A stretch of 64,000 nucleotides of DNA, from the NCBI GenBank assembly GCA_028712225.1, contig JAQTQN010000001.1, positions 1-64,000 on the forward strand, read 5' to 3'. The notes under the pieces were generated by a model that saw only the letters and a list, made by a program, of their open reading frames with translations, was not told where the DNA came from and made no database searches. Origin of the DNA: Methylobacter sp. (GTDB lineage: Bacteria > Pseudomonadota > Gammaproteobacteria > Methylococcales > Methylomonadaceae). The translations under genes were made by a program, and so were the position numbers. Below are positions 34,281-48,321 of this stretch, piece after piece (positions within the stretch are counted from its first letter, which is position 1; the number at the start of each line of letters is the position of its first letter).

Positions 34281-35140
34281 CACAAAATAAACTACTGGTG
34301 AGCGTTGCTGCACTGTTACTGGTTGGCTCAATGTCCTTTTTTACTGTTAATGAAACAGAAAAAGCCATCAAATTCGCTTTAGGTGCCATTGTTAAATCAG
34401 ACTACACACCTGGTATATATTTCAAAGTTCCGTTTTATAATAACGTCAAAAAATTTGATGCCAGAATTCAAACCATGGATTCAAAGCCCGAACGTTTTTT
34501 GACCGCAGAAAAAAAGAACGTAATTGTTGATTCATTCGTAAAGTGGCGTATTGGTGATGTAAAAACTTTTTACACGGTGGTCGCTGGTGATATAGATCAA
34601 GCTAACTTGCGTCTGGATCAAATTATTAAAGATGCATTTCGGGGTGAATTTAGCAAACGCAACATCAAACAGCTTGTTTCAACCGATCGGCAAATAATAC
34701 GTGAAATCCTGATCAAAAACTCCAAGACACTAGCAGCAGATTTAGGCATGGAAATTATTGATGTTCAGGTAATGCGCATTGATTTACCGGAAGAAGTCAG
34801 CAGTTCTGTCTTTCGAAGAATGGAAGCAGAACGTGAGAGAGTTGCTCGCGAGTTTCGCTCTCAAGGTGCAGAGGCCGCTGAAAGAATACGAGCCGATGCA
34901 GACCGGCAGCGAGTTGTAACACTTGCTAATTCGTTTCGCGATGCCGAAAAACTTCGCGGCGAAGGAGATGCAAAGTCGGCTGAAATTTACGCAAAAGCCT
35001 ACGGAGCCAATAGCGAGTTTTTTACCTTCTACCGTAGTTTGAATGCTTACAAGAAAACGTTTACCGGATCAGATATGATGGTATTAGATCCTGAGTCTGA
35101 TTTCTTTAAATACTTCAAAAACCAACAGATAGTTAAGTAA
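34277..35140 (+). CDS. hflC: HflC (copy 2)
   Basis: Identical to 7013-7876. Confidence 0.96.
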   Translation: MTQNKLLVSVAALLLVGSMSFFTVNETEKAIKFALGAIVKSDYTPGIYFKVPFYNNVKKFDARIQTMDSKPERFLTAEKKNVIVDSFVKWRIGDVKTFYTVVAGDIDQANLRLDQIIKDAFRGEFSKRNIKQLVSTDRQIIREILIKNSKTLAADLGMEIIDVQVMRIDLPEEVSSSVFRRMEAERERVAREFRSQGAEAAERIRADADRQRVVTLANSFRDAEKLRGEGDAKSAEIYAKAYGANSEFFTFYRSLNAYKKTFTGSDMMVLDPESDFFKYFKNQQIVK

Positions 35141-35162
35141 CATTTACTAACGTGTTAAACCC

Positions 35163-35195
35163 CAAAACGCTCCGCTCACGCGGGGCGTTTTGTTT
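35163..35195 (+). terminator. Rho-independent terminator after hflC (copy 2)
   Basis: Same hairpin as 7899-7931. Confidence 0.85.
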
Positions 35196-35212
35196 GAGTG
35201 GACATATAAAAT

Positions 35213-36427
35213 ATGCAACAAAAAGACTCCTGGCTTTTGCCTGATGGTATTGAAGAACTGCTGCCGGAAGATGCCAAACACCTGGAAAGCTTACGTCGTA
35301 AAATATTAGATACCTTCGTTTGCTGGGGCTACGAACTGGTTATTCCGCCATTTATCGATTATCTGGATTCATTATTAACGGGCTCCGGTCATGATCTTGA
35401 ACTGCAAACTTTTAAGCTGACCGACCAAATTAGTGGAGAAATGTTAGGAATAAGAGCAGACATGACCCCTCAAGTAGCTCGAATAGATGCACACAACCTA
35501 AAGCATGCTTGGCCAACACGACTGTGTTATGTCGGAACAATTTTGCATACCCGTGGCGACCCACTGGAAAAGACAAGAAGCCCAATGCAAATAGGCGCTG
35601 AACTTTATGGACACTCCGGCAAAGAAAGCGACCTCGAAGTCATCCGTTTACTCTTAGAAATGCTAGCAATGACGGGGTTACAAAATGTACATCTCGACTT
35701 GGGGCACGTGGGTATATACCGTGCTCTATCAAGACAGGCAGAACTATCCGATACCCAAGAAGCCTCATTGTTTGATGTGTTGCAACGTAAAGCCAGACCT
35801 GAGTTGCAAGAACTCCTAGACGGCTTCAACCTTGAGAGCAATATTAAAAATATGCTCTTAAAATTACCCGAGCTCAACGGTGATAAAGAGATCTTGGATA
35901 AGGCTCTCGACTTATTCGCAACAGCGAATCAACATGTCAAACAAGCATTAGCGGAACTGAAGGCTATTGCAGATAGCTTAACCACGGTGTTTCCACACTT
36001 AGCCGTTAGTTTCGATTTGTCAGAACTCAGGGGTTATCATTATCATACTGGAGTAGTTTTCGCGGCATTTGTGCCGTCCATTGGTCGTGAAATTGCTCGA
36101 GGCGGACGCTATGATAATATTGGCGCAGTATTTGGTCGATCACGTCCTGCAACCGGTTTTAGCGCCGACTTAAAATTGTTGGCGACATTAAGCAAAACAA
36201 CGTTAAGTGTAAAACAAGCAACCTTAATTTTTGCCCCTGCACTAAACGACCCTCAATTGACTGAAGCTATCAGAGCGTTACGTGCCCGCGGCCAAGCCGT
36301 TGTTCAACAGTTACCAGGTCAAATCGGCGGCGCCCAAGAGTTGGGATGCTCCGCCATTTTAGAGCAAGATAATCAACACTGGGTCGTTAAGCCCCTAATC
36401 ACAGTAACTGCTCCATGTGCTGCATAA
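35213..36427 (+). CDS. hisZ: HisZ (copy 2)
   Basis: Identical to 7949-9163. Confidence 0.94.
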   Translation: MQQKDSWLLPDGIEELLPEDAKHLESLRRKILDTFVCWGYELVIPPFIDYLDSLLTGSGHDLELQTFKLTDQISGEMLGIRADMTPQVARIDAHNLKHAWPTRLCYVGTILHTRGDPLEKTRSPMQIGAELYGHSGKESDLEVIRLLLEMLAMTGLQNVHLDLGHVGIYRALSRQAELSDTQEASLFDVLQRKARPELQELLDGFNLESNIKNMLLKLPELNGDKEILDKALDLFATANQHVKQALAELKAIADSLTTVFPHLAVSFDLSELRGYHYHTGVVFAAFVPSIGREIARGGRYDNIGAVFGRSRPATGFSADLKLLATLSKTTLSVKQATLIFAPALNDPQLTEAIRALRARGQAVVQQLPGQIGGAQELGCSAILEQDNQHWVVKPLITVTAPCAA

Positions 36428-36504
36428 GCACAGTGCTTAGTGTGTTGTATCCTGCATCCACACAGCCGTCGGCAATTGCTCCGTGCGTTGCCCTACATTC
36501 GTAA

Positions 36505-37818
<1,314 letters not shown>

Positions 37819-37872
37819 AAGCGGCATCGGACACACCCCAACAGACCATTATTACCCTAAGGCAGAATTGAC

Positions 37873-38160
37873 ATGGCAGAAACAGTAGAAGAATTAACGG
37901 TAACCTACGAAGATGGCGGTATTGAAACCGTTAAGGAACTTGATAAAAAGGTGCTGACCAAAGGCGCTTGGGCGACGGTAATGTATCGTTACCAGGATTG
38001 GGATAGAGCCAAAGAACAATATGGCCCCGATAAATACACTATTCGCCGCTATCAAAAGCGCAATGGTGAGTATCAACAAAAATCAAAATTTAATATTTCC
38101 AGCAAGGACCAAGCGAAAAGCATTATCGCTGCGCTGGAAGACTGGACTAAAGAAGACTAA
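37873..38160 (+). CDS. Conserved hypothetical protein (copy 2)
   Basis: Identical to 10609-10896. Confidence 0.65.
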   Translation: MAETVEELTVTYEDGGIETVKELDKKVLTKGAWATVMYRYQDWDRAKEQYGPDKYTIRRYQKRNGEYQQKSKFNISSKDQAKSIIAALEDWTKED

Positions 38161-38181
38161 AACCACTCAAGAATGGCTGCG

Positions 38182-38616
38182 TTACTCCAGCCATTCTATG
38201 ATGTGATCCTCCAAATCATCGACCTCAGACTCTTTCATCGCATAACTCCTGATTGAAACACCTGCTTCATGCACACTATCAGGATTCCCCGACACCAACG
38301 GATGCCATGAAGGTAAATCTTTATCATCAGTCAGCAATCGGTAGGCACAGGTAGTCGGCAACCAATTGAATTCAGAAAAATCATGCTGCTTTAAGTCTAA
38401 ACATTCAGGAACCAGCCTAGTCCGCTCGGTATAGCGCGTGCATCGGCAAGTATCAAGATCGATAAGATCACAAACAACACTGGTGAAACAAATATCACCA
38501 GAGTCTTCATCTTCCAGCTTGTGCAAACAGCATTTACCGCAACCATCGCATAATGACTCCCATTCCTCGGTAGTCATTTCGGACAATTTTTTCTCTTTCC
38601 AAAAACTCATACTCAT
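38182..38616 (-). CDS. YcgN-family cysteine cluster protein (copy 2)
   Basis: Identical to 10918-11352. Confidence 0.9.
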   Translation of the reverse strand: MSMSFWKEKKLSEMTTEEWESLCDGCGKCCLHKLEDEDSGDICFTSVVCDLIDLDTCRCTRYTERTRLVPECLDLKQHDFSEFNWLPTTCAYRLLTDDKDLPSWHPLVSGNPDSVHEAGVSIRSYAMKESEVDDLEDHIIEWLE

Positions 38617-39056
38617 TCGTCCTGCAAGCGTACAGCCAGCACATCACAGCGGGCATGATGCAATACGGCATTGGCGGTTGAGCCCAGCACCAGTGCCAAG
38701 CCATGTCGCCCATGTGAGCCGACAACAATAAGATTTGCCTTGATTTTCTCCGCCACCTGGACAATCTCCTGCTTGGGAACACCCCAAATCAACCACCGAT
38801 TAGCCAGAGCAACACCAAGTCGATCAGCAATCTCGTTAAACTTGGCTTTTTCTGTTTCCAGCAACTCATTATCTGAATCTTCAGTTAGTGAAATCACAGT
38901 GCCGTAACTAGTGTCTGGCATGGGGATATTATCCAGTACATGCACAATACTTAGCTCGGCTTGACATGTTTTCGCCAAACCATAGGCCTTACTGGCAACA
39001 TCGTTGCCATGCTCAGTAAAGTCTACTGTCAGTAATATGTGTTGGTATAAGCTCAT
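38613..39056 (-). CDS. Universal stress protein (copy 2)
   Basis: Identical to 11349-11792. Confidence 0.93.
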   Translation of the reverse strand: MSLYQHILLTVDFTEHGNDVASKAYGLAKTCQAELSIVHVLDNIPMPDTSYGTVISLTEDSDNELLETEKAKFNEIADRLGVALANRWLIWGVPKQEIVQVAEKIKANLIVVGSHGRHGLALVLGSTANAVLHHARCDVLAVRLQDE

Positions 39057-39092
39057 TTATGCGAGTCCGACGGTATTGGGTATTTGAAGAGC

Positions 39093-41114
<2,022 letters not shown>

Positions 41115-41425
41115 ACGGATGTGGGCGTTAAGTTAAAGGATAATCCAGCTGAATGCAAGTTTGCCCGGGAACAAGCCGAACAAAATATCTTCAAAAAAAC
41201 AGTTGGAATAATCGTCAAAAATTATCCAAACAAATGCAAATTAAAACTGAATATTGTGGCAAAAGCTCTACTGGATAAACGCTTAATTTTTCGGGCGTTT
41301 GTCAGAGAAATTCAAAAATAGATACGCCTAAAGAAAACACCACACCTGCGAAGCCTCCAGAAAAATGATTTTTTACATCAGCAATGTTAGAATCAATGCA
41401 ATTTCTGACTAGCCTGACTTAACGG

Positions 41426-42163
41426 ATGCCGACAGATTCTCAACACTCAAATTACCACCCCCCGGCTCTAGAATTCAAAAGCACTACTTTCTCAGTGCCC
41501 GTTTTGGTATTAGCTAACAATGATGTAATAATCATTGAACACCAATTACAGGAAAAAATTCAGCTGGCACCAGAGTTTTTTAAAAACTCTCCAGTGATAA
41601 TCGACCTACAGGAACTAAATAAGCAAGATTTAAACATTGATATAAGCGAGCTCGTTAATATGCTGCGGAGCTTAGCTTTCTTACCTATAGGTATACGTGG
41701 CGCAACAACTCAGCAACTGAAAAAGGCCTTAGAGCTTGCCATTCCTGCACATACTGGACCAAACCAAGCATCAGCAATTGATAGCGTAAAACCTCAAGCC
41801 TTACAGGCTACACCAGCAACTGAACCCGCTCCAATCTTAGAAAGCGCTACGCTAATTACCCAGCCAATTCGATCTGGTCAGCGCATTTATGCTCATGGCG
41901 ACTTAATTATTCTGGCTCAAGTTAGTGCAGGTGCTGAAATTCTTGCTGAAGGCAACATACACGTATACGGCTCATTAAGAGGCAGGGCCTTAGCAGGTGT
42001 TCAAGGCAACATCGAAGCACGAATTTTTTGCTCGGACTTACAGGCAGAACTCATCTCTATTGCCGGAACTTACAAAATCAGTGAAGATCTTACTGAAATC
42101 GTCCGCAACCGGCCTGTTCAGATATGCCTGCAAAACAACACATTAACCATTAAAAATCTTTAA
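41426..42163 (+). CDS. minC: MinC (copy 2)
   Basis: Identical to 14162-14899. Confidence 0.96.
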   Translation: MPTDSQHSNYHPPALEFKSTTFSVPVLVLANNDVIIIEHQLQEKIQLAPEFFKNSPVIIDLQELNKQDLNIDISELVNMLRSLAFLPIGIRGATTQQLKKALELAIPAHTGPNQASAIDSVKPQALQATPATEPAPILESATLITQPIRSGQRIYAHGDLIILAQVSAGAEILAEGNIHVYGSLRGRALAGVQGNIEARIFCSDLQAELISIAGTYKISEDLTEIVRNRPVQICLQNNTLTIKNL

Positions 42164-42189
42164 ATACCCCATTACCACGGAGAAACCAA

Positions 42190-42999
42190 GTGGCGCGAAT
42201 TATAGTTGTAACATCAGGCAAAGGCGGCGTTGGCAAAACCACCACAAGCGCAGCCATCGCCATGGGCCTTGCTAAAAGAGGGCATAAAACAGCCGTGATA
42301 GATTTCGATGTAGGCTTGCGAAATCTCGATTTAATCATGGGATGTGAACGCCGTGTTGTTTATGACTTTGTAAACGTCATCAATGGAGAAGCTACGCTCA
42401 ACCAAGCATTGATTCGCGATAAAAACTGCAATCAACTATACATCCTGCCTGCATCACAAACCCGAGACAAAGACGCACTCTCCCAAGAAGGCGTCGGTAG
42501 AATTCTGGATGAGCTAAAAAAAGACTTTAAATATATCGTATGCGACTCTCCAGCCGGCATTGAAAGAGGCGCATTTTTGGCAATGTATTATGCTGATGAT
42601 GCGTTTATCGTGACCAATCCCGAAGTATCCTCTGTTAGAGATTCAGATCGAATGCTAGGCATTCTTTCCAGCAAGTCACGCCGAGCAGAAGAAAACGAAG
42701 AACCTATTAAAGAGTACTTATTACTGACTCGCTACTCTCCAGATAGAGTAAAATTAGGCGAAATGTTAAGTGTCGATGACGTACAAGAAATATTGTCATT
42801 ACACTTACTAGGCGTCATTCCAGAATCAAAATCGGTTTTGAACGCTTCAAATTCGGGCACCCCAGTTATTCTCGATGAAAAAAGTGATGCGGGACAAGCT
42901 TACGCTGATGTAATTGCACGCTATCTGGGCGAAGACCGACCCCACCGTTTTATTGATGAAAAAAAGGGCCTCTTCGGAAAACTTTTCGGGGGTAAGTAA
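42190..42999 (+). CDS. minD: MinD (copy 2)
   Basis: Identical to 14926-15735. Confidence 0.98.
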   Translation: MARIIVVTSGKGGVGKTTTSAAIAMGLAKRGHKTAVIDFDVGLRNLDLIMGCERRVVYDFVNVINGEATLNQALIRDKNCNQLYILPASQTRDKDALSQEGVGRILDELKKDFKYIVCDSPAGIERGAFLAMYYADDAFIVTNPEVSSVRDSDRMLGILSSKSRRAEENEEPIKEYLLLTRYSPDRVKLGEMLSVDDVQEILSLHLLGVIPESKSVLNASNSGTPVILDEKSDAGQAYADVIARYLGEDRPHRFIDEKKGLFGKLFGGK

Positions 43000-43259
43000 T
43001 GAGTTTACTTGATTATTTTAGGACGTCGAAAACAAGCTCAGCATCGCTTGCCAAAGAAAGGCTGCAAATCCTAGTTGCCCATGAGCGCACATCACGAAAT
43101 CAGCCCTCATACTTGCCGCAATTACAAAAAGAGTTACTGGAAGTTATCCGTAAATATGTCAGTATTGACCAAGACGCCATATCGGTAAACTTTGAACAAG
43201 ACGATAACCAAGAGACACTTGAGCTAAATATTGTCTTACCCGATACCAACAAAAAATAG
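42999..43259 (+). CDS. minE: MinE (copy 2)
   Basis: Identical to 15735-15995. Confidence 0.97.
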   Translation: MSLLDYFRTSKTSSASLAKERLQILVAHERTSRNQPSYLPQLQKELLEVIRKYVSIDQDAISVNFEQDDNQETLELNIVLPDTNKK

Positions 43260-43298
43260 TAACAATTTTTCTTTCATTTAAATTAAAGGTCTTCAATT

Positions 43299-43496
43299 AT
43301 GACTAATACAATTGGCACAGCTGCTGGCAAAATATGGCATTACTTAGAAAAGAATGGCCCTTCTAGCGTGACTAAAATAACTAATGAGACAGGCTTAGGA
43401 AAAAACGATGTCCAACGAGCAATCGGCTGGCTAAGTAAAGAGAATAAACTGGTTATAGAGACCACCGGGAGAACAGAAACCTTATCACTGAAATAA
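43299..43496 (+). CDS. Winged-helix protein (copy 2)
   Basis: Identical to 16035-16232. Confidence 0.82.
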   Translation: MTNTIGTAAGKIWHYLEKNGPSSVTKITNETGLGKNDVQRAIGWLSKENKLVIETTGRTETLSLK

Positions 43497-43531
43497 TGCA
43501 TTTTCATCCAATCGCTAAATCAGATGATTCT

Positions 43532-44444
43532 TTAGGCAGCAGCAAGCACTTGGGAAGCGCTGAACAAATCCCAAGTCAGCCACAGAGCGCCATTAGGCAT
43601 GCTAATTTTTTCAAAAAGTCGACGAATGGCAACAGCAAGTTGACCTGCTGATGCATTTTCCTTCAATCCCCAATAGCGGGTCTTGTGAAAAACAAACTGT
43701 TGTTTGATTACGCTAAAAACGTTCTCCACCCGCGCTCGCACCGAGGAATGTTTGCGGTTGCGCTTTTTCTGGCTGGACGAGGGTTTTTACCGAGTTTACG
43801 CTTGTCATTGACGCACCAGCGCAGGACGTCACGCCGATATTCATCGCGGGCGTAACCGGCAACGATAACGCAATCAATCTTGCGCAACAGCTTAGACAAT
43901 TGCGACATTCGCCGCTGCGATGGTCACCGTGAGTGCCGCGCCAAAATTGACATCCGCGCCGATATGGATTTTTATCCCAAAATACCATTGCAGACCTTTT
44001 CGGGTTTGGCGCATGCATGAATCACGCGCTTTTTCTTTGTTTTTGGTGGAACTGGGCGCATACATGGCATCGCCCATTATGCCTTGAGACACCAAAACCT
44101 TGGTCTTTCAAGTGACGGTTCACGGTACTCAACAGGGCCTCTGTCAGCTTATGTTTTTCGAGCAAGTGGCGAAAATTCGAAAATAGTCGTTTCGTCTGGC
44201 AAGGCGCCGGTCACGCTGGCAAAGCAGCGGATGCTATCAATCTCATACAACGCATCTTCCACTTGTGCCCGGTGGGTATCTGCCGATCGGAGCAACTGAA
44301 CCAGTGTTGCATGAAGTGGATGCGCGGCATGCTAGCTAAGGGCATCGGTTAACGACCACGTCGGCCGGTTTACGGATAGCATGTCGGATCCGTGCCAACA
44401 ATAGTGACCAGGGAACCACTTGCTCTACCTCTGGAAATAATTTC
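43532..44444 (-). pseudogene. Decayed IS5-family transposase (copy 2)
   Basis: Same fragments as 16268-17180. Confidence 0.85.
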
Positions 44445-44455
44445 CGACAGGATGG

Positions 44456-45178
44456 TTAAGATAAAAGCACCGAGGCAAATGACAGCATCCCCATGTAATT
44501 TATAGCCTTTTTCTCATAACGCGTAGCAATTCTGCGGTAGTGTTTGAGCTTGCCAAACAGGCATTCGATGGCATGTCGCTCTTTATAGTGGTGATAGTCA
44601 CACACAATCTGTTCTTTTCGGTTCGATTTTGGCGGAATAACTGCTTTTATGCCTTGCTCTTTCAACCACTCGCGCAAGGCATTGGTGTCATAGCCTTTGT
44701 CTGCCAAAACGGCCGTGGCCTTAACGTTTTCCAGTATAGGTATCGCTAAACAACACCCCGCCTCTTGACCGCCGCTTAATATGAATTTAATGGGTAGACC
44801 CAAGCCATCACAAAGTGCGTGAATGTTACAGCTAAACCCGCCTTTGGACCGCCCAAGCGCTTCATTGTCAGCGCTACTGTATGCCGCGCAGGCATGCGCT
44901 CTAATCACTGAGCCATCAATAGAAACATCCTGTAAATCAGCTGGTTCCGTAAAATGAACCAGAAGCTTCTCCCAAGCACCACTGCGCCCCCGAACGTAAT
45001 ATTCACAAAGCGGCACTAATAAACCGTCTACAGGTGTCGGGTAAGCCGACTTGAATTCCCGGCAATTTCTTTATCTTCGGCCATAGTCGGTCCCACTCGT
45101 CATCGCTTAACTCTATTCTGTTCATGCCTGCCAAAATGGCAAATTCTACCTCATCGGCAAAACGTCAACAGAACCTAG
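44456..45178 (-). mobile_element. Disrupted IS5-family element (copy 2)
   Basis: Same as 17192-17914 except one base (T at 17882, C at 45146). Confidence 0.85.
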
Positions 45179-45287
45179 CATGAATTTAAACTAGCGACAC
45201 TATACTTTTGACTGCCTAAAATAAAAAATATCACAAACTTAACCGCCAGAACTACAGCAAGATGATTAAATCAGCAAGACCACATAT

Positions 45288-45551
45288 TTATTCACAGAAT
45301 TCCACAGCAAAACCCGCTTCATCTGCACGTATAACAACAACCCTCCTAGACAAAGCATTTTCAATGTCTAAAAGCATAACTTCCAGAATATCCCCTGGCA
45401 ACAGAGTATGATTAAATCCACCTAAGACGTACAGTCCACTTTCAGACAAGTCCCTGGTATAGGCAACAATAACTTCATCATTACTACACAATTCCACTTT
45501 TGCCCGATGCATCAATCGCAAATGACGACGAACGTCTACTGTAATTTTCAT
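45288..45551 (-). CDS. PilZ-domain protein, 87 aa
   Basis: RRHLRLMHRAKVEL ... TRDLSESGLYVLGG; PilZ-like R(x)nR and D-x-S-x-x-G. Confidence 0.82.
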   Translation of the reverse strand: MKITVDVRRHLRLMHRAKVELCSNDEVIVAYTRDLSESGLYVLGGFNHTLLPGDILEVMLLDIENALSRRVVVIRADEAGFAVEFCE

Positions 45552-45794
45552 GAATATTTAAAGTTTTTTGTTAAAAATTACTCAATTATCACTATGCTGA
45601 CAAAACCAACAAATAAGGCTGGATAATAATAGATTAATCATAGCACTGCAAAAATCAAAAGCCCCTGTATAATTAATAAATAAAATTGCATGTGTATTAT
45701 AAGCTTTTGAAACAACATTAGGATTCTAAGCCAAGCATTGTTATAAGCATCACACACATCTTTTATACCTCAATATTATTTTTAAGGAATCTCT

Positions 45795-46703
45795 ATGGAA
45801 AAGCCATTCATCCTTCACATGCTAACAACCGCTAAAAACCTTAGCCCTTTTGATGTCAATATGGCTATGGATGCTGGGTGGGTTTCTGCAATCCCTTATA
45901 TAAACGTAGAGCCAAGTGAAGTTCAGGGCTTAGTTCAGGATGCTATTTTTTCTCGTAGCTCAAAAAACCTAAAACGGACAGGTATTTTTATTGGCGGTCG
46001 TGATACAAAACAAGCTATGGACATGCTTAAGATGGCAAAACGTGCAATGGTCCCCCCTTTTGAAGTGTCAGTATTTGCAGACCCGAGCGGAGCGTTTACT
46101 ACCGCAGCTGGAATGGTAGCTGCTGTTGAGCGAGAACTACTTAAAAAGTTCAATACAACCCTGGCTGGAAAAAACGTTCTTGCATTGGGAGGAACAGGAC
46201 CGGTTGGACAAGCAGCTGCCGTAATTGCTGCTCAAGCTGGCGCCAACGTAAGAATTATTGGCAGACAACTAGAAAAAGCTCAGCATGTAGCCGATGTTTG
46301 CAGCCATGAATTTGGCGATGGAAAGATTAAAATATTGGCTGGCGCTGATGCTGATAAAGCCGAATATATCAAAACAACTGATGTTGTATTTGCAACTGGA
46401 GCGGCCGGGATTGAACTATTGAGCGCAGAGCTTATTGCAACAGCGGAACAATTAAAAGTTGCCGCCGATGTTAACGCAGTGCCACCTGCCGGCATTGCTG
46501 GAGTTGATGCATTTCACGACGGCTCGACAATTGAGAGCTCCATCAGTGGTGCTGTCGGTGTCGGTGCATTAGCAATTGGTAATGTAAAATATCAAGCGCA
46601 AAATCGCCTTCTCAAAAAAATGATTGAGAGCGATAAGCCCGTCTATTTACATTTTGAGCATGCCTTTGAAGTAGCAAGGGATTATGTAAAGTCAAAAGCT
46701 TAA
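45795..46703 (+). CDS. mtdB: Methylene-tetrahydromethanopterin dehydrogenase, MtdB-type, paralog 1
   Basis: ILHMLTTAKNLSPFDVNMAMDAGW, FADPSGAFTTAAGMVA, GGTGPVGQAAAVIAAQAGANVRIIGRQLEKAQ, DVNAVPPAGIAGVD. Confidence 0.9.
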   Translation: MEKPFILHMLTTAKNLSPFDVNMAMDAGWVSAIPYINVEPSEVQGLVQDAIFSRSSKNLKRTGIFIGGRDTKQAMDMLKMAKRAMVPPFEVSVFADPSGAFTTAAGMVAAVERELLKKFNTTLAGKNVLALGGTGPVGQAAAVIAAQAGANVRIIGRQLEKAQHVADVCSHEFGDGKIKILAGADADKAEYIKTTDVVFATGAAGIELLSAELIATAEQLKVAADVNAVPPAGIAGVDAFHDGSTIESSISGAVGVGALAIGNVKYQAQNRLLKKMIESDKPVYLHFEHAFEVARDYVKSKA

Positions 46704-46740
46704 GTCATTATTACTCGAAATATTCTTCAGGATAAATTCA

Positions 46741-47652
46741 ATGGAAAAACGTAGTATTCTTCATATGCTAGACCCAATGCCCCACAACAGCCCATTCGAT
46801 ATAAACATGGCAATGGATGCTGGTTTTGATGTATTAATGCCTTATAGCAATGTTAAATTAGAAAATGTATATGGATTGACACAAGATGCAATTTTCTCAC
46901 GCAGCGCTGCTGGCATTAAACGCACAGCCATTTTTGTTGGCGGGCGTGATTTTGCCCTTGCTATGGACATGCTAAATGCTAGCCAAAAAGCGATGGTCCC
47001 ACCTTTTGAAATATCGGTATTTGCAGATCCCAGCGGCGCCTTTACAACAGCGGCTGCACTGGTAGCTTGCGTTGCAAAACAACTTAAAGAAAAACATAAC
47101 AAAGAGCTAAAAGACTGTAGAGCCTTGATTTTTGGTGGTACAGGCCCAGTGGGAATTGCAACTGGTGTAATTTCATCATTAGCAGGCGCTGAAACTACAT
47201 TAATAGATCACTTGTCCATTGAGACTGCGAAAGATATTGCCCATGAATACAACCGCCGCTTTACTTGTTCATTAAAAGGCGGATATGCGGGTACTGATAT
47301 TGAAAAAGCCAAATTAATAACAACTACAGACATAATTTTTTGCACCGCAAAAGCTGGAATTCAGGTTTTGAATGCCAGCGTACTTAATTCGGCTAATAAT
47401 CTAAAAGTCGTTGGTGATGTAAATGCAGTCCCTCCTTTAGGTATAGAAGGAATAAAACGGGGAGACAATGGAGCACCATTACAATTTGCAAAAAACTCCA
47501 AGGAAGCCGTAGGCGTAGGGGCATTGGCAATTGGCGATGTTAAATATCAATTACAACATTGCTTAATAAAAGAGATGTTAACGACCAACACCCCTCTCTA
47601 TTTAGATTTTAGACACGCCTTTACAAAAGCTCAAGAAATACTAAATATTTAA
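46741..47652 (+). CDS. Methylene-tetrahydromethanopterin dehydrogenase-like protein, MtdB-type, paralog 2
   Basis: ILHMLDPMPHNSPFDINMAMDAGFDVLMPYSNV, FADPSGAFTTAAALVA, GGTGPVGIATGVISSLAGAETTLIDHLSIETAK. Confidence 0.88.
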   Translation: MEKRSILHMLDPMPHNSPFDINMAMDAGFDVLMPYSNVKLENVYGLTQDAIFSRSAAGIKRTAIFVGGRDFALAMDMLNASQKAMVPPFEISVFADPSGAFTTAAALVACVAKQLKEKHNKELKDCRALIFGGTGPVGIATGVISSLAGAETTLIDHLSIETAKDIAHEYNRRFTCSLKGGYAGTDIEKAKLITTTDIIFCTAKAGIQVLNASVLNSANNLKVVGDVNAVPPLGIEGIKRGDNGAPLQFAKNSKEAVGVGALAIGDVKYQLQHCLIKEMLTTNTPLYLDFRHAFTKAQEILNI

Positions 47653-47676
47653 CTTCATTAGACTTTTACTTTGAAT

Positions 47677-48321
47677 TCAAATCAACGACATGTCAATATA
47701 TCCGAATTTCACTGCCAACCGGGTTAACTCAACATCGTTTTTTATTTGCAATTTCTCATATAGGCGATATCTATAAGTATTTATTGTTTTATCACTTAAG
47801 CCAAGCAAATTAGCCATTTCCTTGATAGCCCGGCCTTGTAATATTAACGTTACAATTTCTGATTCTCTGGGCGACAGCTTAATAAATGGCGAATCGCTGC
47901 CACCTGGCAATGCATTAAATGCCAAATTACTGGCGACTTCAGAGCATAAATAACGCTCCCCTGCAATTACTTTTTTAATAGCTTTAAGCATTTCATCAAC
48001 AGGCGAGCCTTTAGAAATAAAACCCAACACACCTAGCTTTAACAATTGATGAGGAATAGGACCGTCATTATGAATAGACAATGCGATTATTTTAACGCTA
48101 GGATTCAGCTGCAATATTCTCCTACAGGCCTCGACACCACCTATCCCAGGCATATTAACATCCATCACCAAAACATCGATTGAAATAGTTTTCACCGCAT
48201 CAATAGCCTCCTCACCGGACTTGGCCACACCTACAACCACTATATCGTCAGCGCTATTTAATAAAACTTCAATCCCTGTTCTAACGAGTTCATGATCATC
48301 TACAAGTAAAACACTAATCAT
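47677..48321 (-). CDS. NarL/FixJ-family response regulator (UvrY/GacA-like)
   Basis: ISVLLVDDHELVRTGIEVLL receiver; LSPRESEIVTLILQGRAIKEMANLLGLSDKTINTYRYRLYEKL HTH. Confidence 0.92.
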   Translation of the reverse strand: MISVLLVDDHELVRTGIEVLLNSADDIVVVGVAKSGEEAIDAVKTISIDVLVMDVNMPGIGGVEACRRILQLNPSVKIIALSIHNDGPIPHQLLKLGVLGFISKGSPVDEMLKAIKKVIAGERYLCSEVASNLAFNALPGGSDSPFIKLSPRESEIVTLILQGRAIKEMANLLGLSDKTINTYRYRLYEKLQIKNDVELTRLAVKFGYIDMSLI

